A DNA stretch of 64,000 nucleotides from Luteibacter sp. (GCF_009912395.1 NZ_WNDO01000003.1:1-64000); one strand, 5' to 3'. Positions 15,542 through 25,352 are shown, counted from the first letter of the stretch. Notes: generated from the letters alone by a model not told the origin. Translations and numbers: made by a program.

Positions 15542-18405
15542 GCCACTGCACGATCCGTCGGCACCAACACCGACGGCAGGACACAACGCGGATCCATGCG
15601 CAGCAACTGGTAGGCGACACCACCCACGCCTGCCATCAGGCCGGGCGACAAGGTTTCGCCCACCGTGCCGCAGTAAGGGCCATGCGTTTCCAGGCTCTGG
15701 ATGATCGCCGCCTCCAGCGTCTCGCGTGACAGGTCCGCGGGCGCCCACCCCTCCTTCAGGGCGTGATCGAACAACTCCCACGTACCGAGATCGCCGTGGC
15801 ACAGGCCGTGGTGATTCACGCCCATGCCCTTGCGCCACAGCGTTTCCGTCGCGCGGCGCAGCATGCCTTGCCGGGGACCCTGGGAGAAACCCAGGTCCAC
15901 CCACGCCAGGCCGATACCTGTCGCACCGTGGCACCAGGCCACCGAAAACTTATCGACGCCGACACCGCGCAGATCGCGCCAGTTGCCTTCCGCGTCGTCG
16001 AACAAGGCATCTTCGAAAGCGAAGGCCGCGTCCGCCATCGTCTGATAGCGCACGTGCCCCGTCACCGCCGCCAGCTTGTGCAGCGCCCAGCCGATACCCG
16101 TCACGCCATGCCCGAAGCCGCCGAGACCATGAGCCCAGCGCTCGTGTGGCCAGCATGCCTTGCCATCGCCGACCTTGGCGCGATCGCAAAGGCGGTCGCC
16201 GATGCCGCGCGCGACATCCAGCCAGGTGGCTTCACCGCTCGCACGGTAGAGGTGCAACAGCGGTACGATGCCGCCCGCCGCTCCCGTCAGCAGGTCATCA
16301 ATGTCGTCGGCCTCGACCGCTTCCGGCATCAACGCCGCCAGCTCGCCAGCTCGCTCGATACCTTCACCGTGCGTCGCACCCAGTGCGTCCAGCGAAAGCC
16401 ACGTCCATATCTGTGAGCCGAGTCCGATGTAACCGCCCGGCGGTGTCGGCCGCGGTCGCGTCACACGTGCACGACGCACGAACAGCTCGGTCTGCGTCAT
16501 GCGCATCGAGCGGACGATGGCGTCACGCAACGACGCGATGCCGTCGACGGCGTCGGCCCGCCCCGCCTCCATTTCGACGGCATAGCCTGCCGTCAGAAGC
16601 GCCAGCCCGGAAAGACCGCCATACAGATCCTGCGCCAGCGGCTGGACGCTGCGCCCATTCGGGCCCAGCACCGAGGCGATCCATGTCGCGCTGGCGTCGT
16701 CGGCGCGTATCGCGCGCGATATCAGCGAGCGCATGACGGACCCGGCAAGCGAACGCCGCCGTGTATCCAGGTCATCGCGGCGAGGTTCGGTTACCCATAG
16801 CGACCGCTCGGCCGACGTCCAGGCGTCCGACGCATACGCGCTGGAGAGCGCGCCATGGATCACCCGGCGCTCCAGACCAAGGTCCGCCTTGCGCCAGTGG
16901 GCAAGTGCCTCGTCGGCGAGTTGTTTCGGTTCCAGCCAGTGCGTTCCGCGTGGGCCATCGAGGCGCCCCTGCGAAACCGTCGTGGAAAAATAGGGAATAT
17001 CGCCATCCAGCAGGTCGGCGATCTCTCCCGCGATCACGGTGTCGTCATCCGGCGAGAGTGCGCGAGTCTCCCCGGACTTGTGCAACAACGACGCGGCGTG
17101 GGTGATCGCCGTCTCGGGATCGTGCAACGACACGGGGTGCCACAACATGCGGGCCAGCTCCGCGTACGTCTCCGTGGCGCGCAGTACCACGCGCACCAGG
17201 CAACGATCGAACGCCCGCAACCGGGGTGCCAATCCACCGCGTGCATCGAGTGTACGCAATGCGTCCGTCAGCGTGTCGAAGCCGGCGAGGACATCCGCCC
17301 AGTAGCGAGAAAGCTCGGGATGTTCGCTCGGGTGATTGCGCGCACGCTCGACCTCCACCGCGACGCTGCCCAGGCGGGCGCGATCCGTGCCGCCGTCGAC
17401 GATGGTGGATATGGTCACCTTCGGCTGTTCGCCGGGCAACGCACCGATACCCGAGGTATCCACGCCACGCCAGCCCAGGCCACCGCCCCGCCCCGGCAAC
17501 ATGCCCATGGCGAGCACGGTGCCATCGATCATCGCCCCGGCACGATCCTGCGCACCGCCCATGCCCGACGGCTTCGCTTCGACACGCGGCGTGAACAGCG
17601 TCTCGCAATCGATGACGAAGGGATGCGGTCCATGCGCGATGAGGTTTTCGGCATGCAGATCGGTACCGCCGAGCAACCGCATCAGGGCGAGCCACTCACC
17701 GGTGCCGCGGTAGAACGCGGCCAGTTCGTCGGGACTCGACGCATAGCGGTGCTCGACAAACGTCGTCCATCCATAGCCATCGCGCTCGATCGCCTCGGGC
17801 ACGCGCATGGACGTATCGACACCCAGTTCCTGGATGAAGCGCCGCAGTTCGACATCGATGGCGACAGAACGTGGCTTGTAGACCACGCGTGCCTGCTCAC
17901 AGCGGAGTAAGGCCACCGTCTGTCCACCGGCATGACTATCGCCTGCCCCCAGTTCCAGCCCGGTCAGTTCGCCAAGCGGCGTGCCGACAAGCGCCTGCAA
18001 CGCATCCCGATCGGCGGCAAACCGCTGGGCAAGTTCCAGCCCGCGGACGAAGCGCGCATCAACGAGGGTACGGACACGCTCCGCCATCGTCGGGTAATGC
18101 TCGTCCAGGCTACGCCAGTAAGCCGGCGTCGAGGACAAGGCGATGAATTCGTGCCAGCGCGCCACGCTGTCGGGCGCCACCAGCAAGCCGTCTTCGACGG
18201 CCGCATGCAACTCCAGCAAAAGCACGCGGCAAAGTCGCCCGTGCAAGCTGGCCACCGCGGTGTCGTGCACGCTGCGATGGATGACCTGCTGCTCGTTGGC
18301 GGAAAGGTCCTGTACTTCGGCGAGCTGGGCTACCAAGTGGGCCGACGCATCGGCGACCAGGCAGCCCAGCGATTCGCTGAAATCGGCGTCCATGCCCGAC
18401 GTCAT
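15457..18405 (-). CDS. lanM: Class II lanthipeptide synthetase LanM
   Basis: A bifunctional 982-residue LanM. The N-terminal DUF4135 dehydratase has VVYKPRS near residue 176, GGTDLHAENLI near 246-255 and DCETLF near 265, the kinase-like residues that phosphorylate and eliminate Ser/Thr. The C-terminal LanC-like cyclase has the zinc ligands in AWCHGATG (Cys about 824) and GLCHGDLG (Cys-His about 867). It would dehydrate the precursor cores and close (methyl)lanthionine rings. The start at 18405 lies 10 bp after the lanA1 stop, without a clear ribosome site; 18393 is an alternative. The last ~28 residues are unconserved and read antisense through the PAP2 3' end. Confidence 0.93.
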   Translation of the reverse strand: MTSGMDADFSESLGCLVADASAHLVAQLAEVQDLSANEQQVIHRSVHDTAVASLHGRLCRVLLLELHAAVEDGLLVAPDSVARWHEFIALSSTPAYWRSLDEHYPTMAERVRTLVDARFVRGLELAQRFAADRDALQALVGTPLGELTGLELGAGDSHAGGQTVALLRCEQARVVYKPRSVAIDVELRRFIQELGVDTSMRVPEAIERDGYGWTTFVEHRYASSPDELAAFYRGTGEWLALMRLLGGTDLHAENLIAHGPHPFVIDCETLFTPRVEAKPSGMGGAQDRAGAMIDGTVLAMGMLPGRGGGLGWRGVDTSGIGALPGEQPKVTISTIVDGGTDRARLGSVAVEVERARNHPSEHPELSRYWADVLAGFDTLTDALRTLDARGGLAPRLRAFDRCLVRVVLRATETYAELARMLWHPVSLHDPETAITHAASLLHKSGETRALSPDDDTVIAGEIADLLDGDIPYFSTTVSQGRLDGPRGTHWLEPKQLADEALAHWRKADLGLERRVIHGALSSAYASDAWTSAERSLWVTEPRRDDLDTRRRSLAGSVMRSLISRAIRADDASATWIASVLGPNGRSVQPLAQDLYGGLSGLALLTAGYAVEMEAGRADAVDGIASLRDAIVRSMRMTQTELFVRRARVTRPRPTPPGGYIGLGSQIWTWLSLDALGATHGEGIERAGELAALMPEAVEADDIDDLLTGAAGGIVPLLHLYRASGEATWLDVARGIGDRLCDRAKVGDGKACWPHERWAHGLGGFGHGVTGIGWALHKLAAVTGHVRYQTMADAAFAFEDALFDDAEGNWRDLRGVGVDKFSVAWCHGATGIGLAWVDLGFSQGPRQGMLRRATETLWRKGMGVNHHGLCHGDLGTWELFDHALKEGWAPADLSRETLEAAIIQSLETHGPYCGTVGETLSPGLMAGVGGVAYQLLRMDPRCVLPSVLVPTDRAVAQSSTRSTHSESVPSEPPMSVAAATSLG

Positions 18406-18415
18406 GTCAGCGCGA

Positions 18416-18622
18416 TCAGGCGCACTGGATGATGCGCGTCGTCTTGATCGAGCCGGTACAGGTGGCGCAATCGGTGACGGCGATGTCCGTGCCGCCCACG
18501 ATATCCGCCTCGGCGAAGGCATTGGCGAACAGGTCGCCCGCCGGGTTGCCGTTGCCGGCCTGCTTGCGCCACTCGGCGGCGCGGCTGACGGACTTCGACG
18601 AATAGCCCATTTCATTGCTCAT
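18416..18622 (-). CDS. Class II lanthipeptide precursor LanA1
   Basis: A 68-residue precursor immediately upstream of lanM. The leader (MSNEMGYSSKSVSRAAEWRK, then a Gly/Asn stretch and LFANAFAEADIVGG) ends in a double glycine at 43-44. The 24-residue core begins TDIAVTDCATCTGSI and has Cys at 52, 55 and 67, with Thr 45, 50, 54, 56, 61, 62 and Ser58 as dehydration candidates, so up to three rings are possible. The ATG at 18622 is preceded by AAAGGGAG. The leader matches that of LanA2 in length and in the FAEADIVGG block. Ring pattern and bioactivity cannot be read from sequence. Confidence 0.9.
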   Translation of the reverse strand: MSNEMGYSSKSVSRAAEWRKQAGNGNPAGDLFANAFAEADIVGGTDIAVTDCATCTGSIKTTRIIQCA

Positions 18623-18665
18623 CCGAACACTCCCTTTGCACAGTTTCGTTGATGGAAAAACTGAA
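18623..18665 (-). promoter_or_regulatory. Upstream block of lanA1 shared with lanA2
   Basis: The 5' region of lanA1 contains CTCCCTTTGCACAGTTTC followed by a GATGGAAAAACTG stretch; the equivalent lanA2 region (19130-19170) has CTCCCCATTGCACAGTTTC and GATGAAAGGACTG. The shared block covers the ribosome site (GGGAG on the coding strand) and about 30 bp beyond it, so the precursor duplication included 5' control sequence. No -10/-35 pair is called. Confidence 0.55.
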
Positions 18666-18752
18666 CTTCCGTGGCGGTGCTGACAGAACGGCATGGCGAA
18701 GGGGCACACGATGCATCGACCATCGTTCCGACAACCCTCCCGATTCTTTTCA

Positions 18753-18771
18753 TGTGAACACCAGGTTCACA
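18753..18771. promoter_or_regulatory. Perfect inverted repeat upstream of lanA1 (candidate operator)
   Basis: TGTGAACACCAGGTTCACA is a perfect 7-bp inverted repeat with a five-base spacer, 131 bp upstream of the lanA1 start. Its size and spacing fit a dimeric repressor or activator site. No regulator gene is adjacent, so the binding protein is unknown. Confidence 0.5.
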
Positions 18772-18849
18772 AGAGGCCCTGCGCTATCGGCCACGCACGC
18801 ATGTCGTTTCGAAGGAAACTTTTTTCAGCTGTCGTCGACGATTACACCG

Positions 18850-18882
18850 TTACGCACATATGCCAAAAAGTTATATGCGTAA
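18850..18882. promoter_or_regulatory. Imperfect inverted repeat between lanA2 and lanA1
   Basis: TTACGCACATAT (18850-18861) faces ATATGCGTAA (18873-18882) across an A-rich loop. The arms match apart from a two-base insertion. It lies 35 bp past the lanA2 stop and could be a weak transcript-end hairpin or a second regulator site for lanA1. The surrounding 18790-18900 is visibly more AT-rich than the flanks. Confidence 0.4.
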
Positions 18883-18916
18883 TCGGCAATTGGCGCCGAA
18901 GGCCTTTACATGATGC

Positions 18917-19129
18917 TCATGCACCGCACTGGATATGACGCGTGCGGGTATCGATGGATCCCGTACACATCAGGCAGTCGGTCACGACGATGTCGGTGCC
19001 ACCGACGATATCGGCCTCGGCGAACTCGGAGGCGAACAGCGCTCCCGCCGGGCTTTCGGCAGAGGCATTCGAGCGCCAGAACGCAGCGCGAGCGGAAGAC
19101 TGCGAAGCACGCATGGATTCAACGATCAT
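18917..19129 (-). CDS. Class II lanthipeptide precursor LanA2
   Basis: A 70-residue precursor, paralogous to LanA1. The leader ends LFASEFAEADIVGG with the double glycine again at 43-44. The 26-residue core begins TDIVVTDCLMCTGSI and ends RHIQCGA, with Cys at 52, 55 and 68. ATG 19129 has GGGGAG seven bases upstream; the in-frame ATG at 19144 overlaps that site and is less likely. The two cores share the TDC, CTGSI and IQC positions but differ in charge between them (Asp60 and Arg/His here; Lys/Thr in LanA1), as in two-peptide or variant lantibiotics. Confidence 0.9.
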   Translation of the reverse strand: MIVESMRASQSSARAAFWRSNASAESPAGALFASEFAEADIVGGTDIVVTDCLMCTGSIDTRTRHIQCGA

Positions 19130-19306
19130 CTGGATACTCCCCATTGCACAGTTTCATGGATGAAAGGACTGCGCCGGCGGAGCGGATGTCACATGCGTTG
19201 GAAAAGGCCACCCCTGCCTGGCCGAAGGATTTTTCGGCATCCGGGGAACGGCGGTGACGCGGATTCGGCAAGGGGTAACACCACCCTTGCACGTCGTCAC
19301 GAACCT

Positions 19307-19372
19307 GTAGGAGCGCGCTTGCGCGCGATGGGTGCTTGCGGCAACTCCCATCGCGCGCAAGCACGCTCCTAC
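19307..19372. repeat. REP inverted pair
   Basis: GTAGGAGCGCGCTTGCGCG at the left and its complement ending GCACGCTCCTAC at the right (one base changed), enclosing a short loop. It lies between accD's 3' end and the lanA2 upstream region. Confidence 0.9.
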
Positions 19373-19383
19373 AACAGCAGGGA

Positions 19384-20256
19384 TCAGGCGGCGGCGCGCG
19401 GGGCCTTTTCGAGGATGCCGAGCATCGCACCGAGCTTCTCGCGCATCTCGCGACGGTCGACGATCACGTCGACCGCGCCGTGGTCCACGAGGAACTCCGA
19501 GCGCTGGAAGCCTTCCGGCAGCGTCTCGCGCACGGTCTGCTCGATGACGCGCGGACCGGCGAAGCCGATCAGGGCCTTCGGCTCGGCCACATTGAGGTCA
19601 CCCAGCATGCCCAGGCTGGCGGACACGCCACCCGTGGTCGGATGGGTGAGCACCGAGATGTACGGAACGCCGGCGTCGCGCATGCGAGCGAGCGCGGCGG
19701 AGGTCTTCGCCATCTGCATGAGGGAGAACAGGCCTTCCTGCATGCGGGCACCGCCGGTGGCGGAATAACAGACCAGCGCGGACTTCTCGGCCAGGGCCTT
19801 CTCGGCGGCGCGGGTGAACTTCTCACCCACCACCGAACCCATCGAGCCGCCCATGAAGGAGAACTCGAAGGCCACGGCCACCAGCGGACGCTCCAGCAGC
19901 GTGCCGGACATCGCGATCAGCGCGTCCTTCTCGCCCGTGGACTTCTGCGCCGCGGCGACGCGATCCTTGTACTTCTTCTGGTCCTTGAACTTGAGCGCGT
20001 CGACGGCTTCCAGCTTCGGCCACAGTTCGGTCGTGGAACCGGCGTCGAAGAAGGCGTTCAGGCGCGCACGCGCGGAGATCGCGTGGTGGTGGCCGCACTT
20101 GGGGCAGACCATGAGCGACTTCTCGAGCTCCGGCTTGTACAGCACGGTGCCACAGCCGGCGCACTTCTCCCACACACCCTCGGGCACCTTGCCCTTGCCG
20201 CCGGCCGCGCTCGGTGCGCGGGTCTTCGGCGTCATGATCTTTTGCAGCCAGTTCAT
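19384..20256 (-). CDS. accD: Acetyl-CoA carboxylase carboxyltransferase subunit beta
   Basis: 290 residues. The N-terminal zinc ribbon has CAGC (about 33-36) and CPKC, followed by the carboxyltransferase core with [25 protein letters not shown] and the [15 protein letters not shown] stretch that binds acyl-CoA. With AccA it transfers carboxyl from biotin to acetyl-CoA in the first step of fatty-acid synthesis. It lies downstream of trpA with a 38-bp gap, the usual trp-accD arrangement in gammaproteobacteria lacking a unified trp operon. Confidence 0.97.
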   Translation of the reverse strand: MNWLQKIMTPKTRAPSAAGGKGKVPEGVWEKCAGCGTVLYKPELEKSLMVCPKCGHHHAISARARLNAFFDAGSTTELWPKLEAVDALKFKDQKKYKDRVAAAQKSTGEKDALIAMSGTLLERPLVAVAFEFSFMGGSMGSVVGEKFTRAAEKALAEKSALVCYSATGGARMQEGLFSLMQMAKTSAALARMRDAGVPYISVLTHPTTGGVSASLGMLGDLNVAEPKALIGFAGPRVIEQTVRETLPEGFQRSEFLVDHGAVDVIVDRREMREKLGAMLGILEKAPRAAA

Positions 20257-20294
20257 CGTGTCTCTCCGAGTATCTGTACTAACGCGCCAACCGC

Positions 20295-21095
20295 TCAGCG
20301 CGCGTCGAGCGCGGCGCGGATTGGGGCGAGGAATTCCCTTGCCCTGCCGACGGCCTTGTCGGCCGAGGTCGCGTCCTTGAGACGATCGACCAGGGCGCTG
20401 CCAATGACCACGGCATCGGCGAATTCGCCGATGGCTTTCGCCGACGCCGCATCGCGAACACCGAAGCCGACGGCGACAGGCGCCTTCGACCGGGCACGGA
20501 TGCTGGCCACCCGCTCCGCGATATCCCCGGTGCTGAGCTGGGCGGCACCGGTGATGCCATTGAACGACACATAGTACAGGAAGCCGGCGGCGGCCTCGCA
20601 GAGCTTGCCCAGGCGGCGCTCAGCCGTGGTCGGCGAGGCCAGCAGGATCTGGTCGAGACCGGCATCCTTCAGCGGGGCCAGGACGTGCGATTCCTCCAGC
20701 GGGCAATCCACCATCAGGACGCCATCGACGCCAGCTTCGGCCGCATCTTCGGCGAACGACGCGTAACCATACATTTCGACGGGATTGAGATAGCCCATCA
20801 GCACGATGGGTGTCTCGTTATCCGTCTCACGAAAGGCTGCGATCCAGGCGAGGACGTTGCCGAGCCCCACGCCCCTGGCGATGGCGCGTTCGGACGAATG
20901 CTGGATGACCGGACCATCAGCCATGGGGTCCGAGAACGGTACGCCCACCTCGATCAGGTCCACGCCGCTGGCCACCAGGCCATGCAACAGGGATACCACG
21001 TGTTCGTGCGACGGATCGCCCGCGGTGACAAAGGTGACCAGGCCGGTGCGACCGGCCTCCTTGAGTGCCGCGAAACGGCGTTCGATGCGGCTCAT
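20295..21095 (-). CDS. trpA: Tryptophan synthase alpha subunit
   Basis: 266 residues with the TIM-barrel signature [20 protein letters not shown], whose Glu and the later Asp of [10 protein letters not shown] are catalytic in cleaving indole-3-glycerol phosphate. The start ATG shares one base with the trpB stop (TGATG), giving tight translational coupling for the alpha2-beta2 complex. Length is standard. Confidence 0.97.
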   Translation of the reverse strand: MSRIERRFAALKEAGRTGLVTFVTAGDPSHEHVVSLLHGLVASGVDLIEVGVPFSDPMADGPVIQHSSERAIARGVGLGNVLAWIAAFRETDNETPIVLMGYLNPVEMYGYASFAEDAAEAGVDGVLMVDCPLEESHVLAPLKDAGLDQILLASPTTAERRLGKLCEAAAGFLYYVSFNGITGAAQLSTGDIAERVASIRARSKAPVAVGFGVRDAASAKAIGEFADAVVIGSALVDRLKDATSADKAVGRAREFLAPIRAALDAR

Positions 21096-22306
21096 CAGAG
21101 TTCGATTCCTTCGCGGGCGGCGATGGTGTGCACGTCCTTGTCGCCACGACCGGACAGATTGGCGAGGACGATGGCATCCTTCGGCAGTTCGCGGGCCAGC
21201 TTCATCGCCTGGGCGATGGCGTGGCTGGATTCCAGCGCGGGAAGGATGCCTTCCGTGCGCGCCAGTAGGTGGAAGGCTTCCAGCGCTTCGTCGTCAGTGA
21301 CGCCGACGTACTCCGCGCGACCGGCGTCCTTCAGGAAGGCATGCTCGGGGCCCACGCCCGGGTAGTCCAGGCCGGCCGACACCGAATGCGTCTCGATGAT
21401 CTGACCGTTGGCGTCCGACAGCACGTAGGTACGGTTGCCGTGCAGCACGCCCGGCTTGCCGGCGGCCAGCGACGCGGCGTGGCGACCGGTCTCGATACCA
21501 TCGCCCGCCGCCTCGGCGCCGACGATGCGGACATCGCGGTCGTTGAGGAAGGCATGGAACAGGCCGATGGCATTGGAGCCGCCACCCACGCAGGCCGTGA
21601 TGACATCCGGCAGGCGGCCGAACTGCTCAAGCACCTGTGCGCGGGCCTCGCGACCCACGATGGCGTTGAAGTCGCGCACCATCTGCGGATACGGATGCGG
21701 ACCGGCGACGGTGCCGATGATGTAGAAGGTGTCCGCGACGTTGGTGACCCAGTCGCGCATCGCCTCGTTCAGGGCGTCCTTGAGCGTCTTCGAGCCGGAG
21801 GTGACCGGTACCACTTCGGCGCCCAGCAGGCGCATGCGGTAGACGTTGATCTTCTGGCGCTCGATATCGGTGGCGCCCATGTAGACCACGCATTTCAGGC
21901 CGAGGCGCGCAGCGACCGTGGCGCTGGCCACGCCATGCTGGCCCGCACCGGTCTCGGCGATGATGCGCGGCTTGCCCATGTGCCGTGCGACCAGCGCCTG
22001 GCCCACGGTGTTGTTGATCTTGTGCGCGCCCGTGTGGTTCAGGTCTTCGCGCTTGAGCACGATGCGCGCGCCGCCCACATGCTTCGACAGGCGCTCGGCG
22101 TGGTACACGGGACTCGGACGGCCCACGTAGTACTTCAGGTCACGGTCCAGCTCGGCGATGAAGGCAGGATCGTTGCGCAGCTTCTCGTAGGCGGCGGTGA
22201 GTTCGGCGAGCGGCTCCATGAGCGTCTCGGCCACATAGATGCCGCCGAAGTCGCCGAAGCGCCCATGGGCGTCGGGATAGGCGTGGAAATCCGCGATCTC
22301 GGTCAT
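21095..22306 (-). CDS. trpB: Tryptophan synthase beta subunit
   Basis: 403 residues. The PLP lysine is in [15 protein letters not shown], the phosphate-binding loop is [10 protein letters not shown], and [10 protein letters not shown] is also present. It condenses indole with serine. Its gene lies between trpF (29 bp upstream) and trpA (one-base overlap), so the last steps of tryptophan synthesis are co-expressed. Confidence 0.97.
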   Translation of the reverse strand: MTEIADFHAYPDAHGRFGDFGGIYVAETLMEPLAELTAAYEKLRNDPAFIAELDRDLKYYVGRPSPVYHAERLSKHVGGARIVLKREDLNHTGAHKINNTVGQALVARHMGKPRIIAETGAGQHGVASATVAARLGLKCVVYMGATDIERQKINVYRMRLLGAEVVPVTSGSKTLKDALNEAMRDWVTNVADTFYIIGTVAGPHPYPQMVRDFNAIVGREARAQVLEQFGRLPDVITACVGGGSNAIGLFHAFLNDRDVRIVGAEAAGDGIETGRHAASLAAGKPGVLHGNRTYVLSDANGQIIETHSVSAGLDYPGVGPEHAFLKDAGRAEYVGVTDDEALEAFHLLARTEGILPALESSHAIAQAMKLARELPKDAIVLANLSGRGDKDVHTIAAREGIEL

Positions 22307-22335
22307 TGCCTTTGGTCTACCTTCTGGTTGCCGCG

Positions 22336-22959
22336 TCAGGCGCTGGGGACGGCGCGTACGGCGGAGATGAACCGTTCCATCTTAGCCCCATCCTTGATCC
22401 CCGGCGATGCCTCGATACCGCTGGAAACGTCCACGCCCCAGGGCCGGGCGATGCGAATGGCCTCGCCCACGTTCTCCGCAGTGAGCCCTCCGGCGAGGAC
22501 GAGCGGTTGAGCCAGGTCCTTCGGCATCAGCGACCAGTCGAAACGCTGGCCGCTGCCGCCCAGCTCGCCCAGGCCGTGACCGTCGAGCAGGAGGCCGACA
22601 GCGCGTGGATACGCGCGCAGGCGCGGTAGCGCGGACGCCCCCTCCCCCATCGCCACCGCCTTCAGGTAGCGCACGCCGAAGGAGGCGCAGAAGTCGTCGG
22701 TCTCCTCGCCGTGGAACTGGAGGAGATCCGGACGCAACACCCGCAGGATCTCGTCGATGTAGGCGCGGTCGTCGTCCATCACCAGCGCCACGGTGGTGAC
22801 GAAGGGCGGCACGACGTCGCGCAGGGTCGCCGCGGCGACCGGATCGACGAAGCGCTTGCTGCGCCGGGTCATCACGAAGCCCACCGCGTCGGCACCGAGG
22901 CGCGCGGCGCGCTGCACGTCGTCGATGCGGGTAAGGCCGCAGCACTTGATCCGGGTCAT
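22336..22959 (-). CDS. trpF: Phosphoribosylanthranilate isomerase
   Basis: 207 residues with the N-terminal [11 protein letters not shown] and the phosphate-binding end [10 protein letters not shown] and GVDVSSGIE. It catalyses the Amadori rearrangement in tryptophan synthesis. The start ATG overlaps the truA stop by four bases (ATGA), giving the frequent truA-trpF coupling. A longer in-frame extension upstream reads through truA and is not coding. Confidence 0.95.
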   Translation of the reverse strand: MTRIKCCGLTRIDDVQRAARLGADAVGFVMTRRSKRFVDPVAAATLRDVVPPFVTTVALVMDDDRAYIDEILRVLRPDLLQFHGEETDDFCASFGVRYLKAVAMGEGASALPRLRAYPRAVGLLLDGHGLGELGGSGQRFDWSLMPKDLAQPLVLAGGLTAENVGEAIRIARPWGVDVSSGIEASPGIKDGAKMERFISAVRAVPSA

Positions 22960-23723
22960 AGGGTGACTTCCGATGGCAGCCCCCAATGGGCCTCGTACTT
23001 CGGACCGAGGAAGGTCAGGCCTTCCGCCGGTGCGGTGGCGCCGGCCACGTCGCGATCGAGGCCTGCGAGCAGTTCGGCCATCCAACCGATGTCCTGCTCG
23101 CCACGTCCGATGGGAATGAGCGAGCCGACGATGTTGCGGACCATGTGATGCAAAAACGCGTTGGCTTCAATCTCCACCACCACATGAATGTCGTCACGGA
23201 ACACGCGAATGGAGCGCACGTTCCGGCGCGCATGTGCCGCCTGGCAGGCGATCGCGCGGAAGGCGGAAAAATCGTGTTCGCCAATCAAGGCCTGCGCTGC
23301 TTCGTGCATGCGGTCGGCGTCCAGCGGCTTGCGCTCCCAGGCAACGAAGCGCGCGTCGAGTGCCGGGCGCACGTAACGCGGCAGCAGGCGGTAGCGGTAC
23401 TGGCGTGCACGCGCGGAAAAGCGCGCGTGGAAATCGTCAGCGACCGGCTGTGCCCAGGTCACCGCAACGGTACGCGGCAGGTTGGAGCACGCCCCGAGCA
23501 CCCAGCCGCGCATGTCGCGCACGATGTCGGTGTCGAAGTGCACCACCTGGCAGCGACCATGCACACCTGCATCGGTGCGACCCGCGGCCGTCACCTCGAT
23601 CGGCGTATCCGCGACCTTGGTGAGCGCGTTCTCAAGGGCACCCTGCACGGTCTTCGCGTGACTGAGCCGCTGCCAGCCGAGGAAGTCGGTGCCGTCGTAT
23701 TCGACGCCAAGTGCGATGCGCAT
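22956..23723 (-). CDS. truA: tRNA pseudouridine(38-40) synthase
   Basis: 255 residues. The catalytic Asp lies in [19 protein letters not shown], preceded by [13 protein letters not shown] and followed by [13 protein letters not shown]. It modifies uridines 38-40 in the tRNA anticodon arm. It is the first gene of the truA-trpF-trpB-trpA-accD run; a long REP pair lies upstream. Confidence 0.96.
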   Translation of the reverse strand: MRIALGVEYDGTDFLGWQRLSHAKTVQGALENALTKVADTPIEVTAAGRTDAGVHGRCQVVHFDTDIVRDMRGWVLGACSNLPRTVAVTWAQPVADDFHARFSARARQYRYRLLPRYVRPALDARFVAWERKPLDADRMHEAAQALIGEHDFSAFRAIACQAAHARRNVRSIRVFRDDIHVVVEIEANAFLHHMVRNIVGSLIPIGRGEQDIGWMAELLAGLDRDVAGATAPAEGLTFLGPKYEAHWGLPSEVTL

Positions 23724-23770
23724 GGGGTTATTCAGTGAATCGGGAAACGGTAAAGGGTACCACTCCCCCC

Positions 23771-23835
23771 GTAGGAGCGCGCTTGCGCGCGATGGGGGTC
23801 ACCGCAGCCCCCATCGCGCGCAAGCGCGCTCCTAC
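23771..23835. repeat. Long REP inverted pair
   Basis: Two REP units in opposite orientation form an almost perfect 65-bp hairpin: GTAGGAGCGCGCTTGCGCG and CGATGGGGG on the left pair with CCCCCATCG and the complement on the right. It lies between truA and fumC. Confidence 0.92.
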
Positions 23836-23847
23836 AAGGAGATCCGG

Positions 23848-25245
23848 TCAGCCGCCGGAGCCGCCACCGCCGTGGATGCCACCCTTGGTCAGGGCGGCGG
23901 GGTCGAGCAGCTTGGCCAGCTCGGCCTTCGACAGGCCGGTGGTCTCCAGGGCGACGTCCAGGATGGGACGCTTTTCCTTGTAGGCCTGCTTGGCCGTCGC
24001 CGCGCCCTTCTCGTAGCCGATGACCGGATTCAGGGCCGTGACCAGGATCGGATTCTTGTCGAGCGCCTCGCGCACGTGGTCCTCGTTCACCTTGAACCCG
24101 GCGATGGCCTTGTCGGCCAGCAGCACGCACACGTTGGCGAGGATCTCGATCGACTGCAGCACGTTATAGGCGATCACCGGCAGCATGACGTTGAGCTGGA
24201 AATTGCCGGATTGGCCGCCGATGGCGATCGTCGCGTCGTTGCCGATCACCTGCGCGGCCACCATCGTCGCCGCCTCCGGAATCACCGGATTGACCTTGCC
24301 CGGCATGATGGACGATCCTGGCTGCAACGCCGGCAGCTCGATTTCGCCCAGGCCGGCCAGCGGACCCGAATTCATCCAGCGCAGGTCGTTGGCGATCTTC
24401 ATGATCGCTACCGCGAGGCCGCGCAATTGGCCGGAAAGCTCCACCGGAGCGTCCTGGGCCGCCATGCCCGAGAAATAGTTGTCCGAGGACTCGAACTTCA
24501 CGCCGGTGAGCTTGGCGAGCTCGACTGCCACGGCCGGACCGAACTTCGGGTCGGCGTTGATACCGGTGCCGACGGCACTGCCACCCTGCGGCAGGCGACG
24601 CATGCGCTTGAGGGTGTCGCCGATGCGCTCTTCGGCGTCGCCGATCTGCGCGGACCAGCCGGACAGCTCCTGGCCAAAGGTGATCGGCATGGCGTCCATG
24701 AGATGGGTGCGCCCGGTCTTGACCACCTTCTTCAGCTCCTTGGCGCGGATGTCGATGGTCTTGCGAAGGTGCTTGAGCGCCGGCAGCAGCTTCTCGCTGG
24801 TGGCGAGCGTGGCGCTGACCAGGATCGCGGTGGGAATGACGTCGTTGGAACTTTGCCCGGCGTTGACGTGGTCGTTCGGATGCACCTTGGCGCCGGCCGC
24901 CTCGGCGAGGTGGGCGATGACCTCGTTGGCATTCATGTTGGAGCTGGTGCCCGAACCCGTCTGGAAGACGTCGATGGGGAAATGCTCGTCGACCTCCCCC
25001 GCCGCCACTTTCGCCGCCGCCTCGCGGATCGCCTTGGCGGCGCCCTTGTCGAGATGACCCAGCTTCACATTGGCTTCGGCGGCCGCCGACTTGATGAGAC
25101 CCAGCGCACGGATGAACTCGCGCGGCATGGTCAGGCCGGAGATGGGGAAGTTGTCCACCGCCCGCTGCGTCTGGGCGCCGTAAAGGGCCTTGGCGGGTAC
25201 CTTCAACTCGCCCATGCTGTCGCGTTCGGTGCGGAACTTGCTCAT
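23848..25245 (-). CDS. fumC: Class II fumarate hydratase
   Basis: 465 residues of the oxygen-stable fumarase that interconverts fumarate and malate in the TCA cycle. It has the signature GSSIMPGKVNP, the TGSGTSSNMNANEVIA block and GRTHLMDAMP. The C-terminus ends in a Gly-rich GGGGSGG tail. It is monocistronic between repeats, with no oxidative-stress regulator or sod gene nearby. Confidence 0.96.
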   Translation of the reverse strand: MSKFRTERDSMGELKVPAKALYGAQTQRAVDNFPISGLTMPREFIRALGLIKSAAAEANVKLGHLDKGAAKAIREAAAKVAAGEVDEHFPIDVFQTGSGTSSNMNANEVIAHLAEAAGAKVHPNDHVNAGQSSNDVIPTAILVSATLATSEKLLPALKHLRKTIDIRAKELKKVVKTGRTHLMDAMPITFGQELSGWSAQIGDAEERIGDTLKRMRRLPQGGSAVGTGINADPKFGPAVAVELAKLTGVKFESSDNYFSGMAAQDAPVELSGQLRGLAVAIMKIANDLRWMNSGPLAGLGEIELPALQPGSSIMPGKVNPVIPEAATMVAAQVIGNDATIAIGGQSGNFQLNVMLPVIAYNVLQSIEILANVCVLLADKAIAGFKVNEDHVREALDKNPILVTALNPVIGYEKGAATAKQAYKEKRPILDVALETTGLSKAELAKLLDPAALTKGGIHGGGGSGG

Positions 25246-25322
25246 CGGGGAACTCCGGTTGGGGGGATTTCCCTAAGGTAAGGCCTGCCCAAGCGCTTTG
25301 ACAGGAGGCGCCGGAAAAAAGC

Positions 25323-25352
25323 AAAAAGCCCGCGATCGCTCGCGGGCTTTTT
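25323..25352 (-). terminator. Terminator of the rpsP-rimM-trmD-rplS operon
   Basis: AAAAAGCCCGCGATCGCTCG then CGGGCTTTTT: a strong GC stem with U tracts on both strands, 24 bp after the rplS stop codon. Confidence 0.92.
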
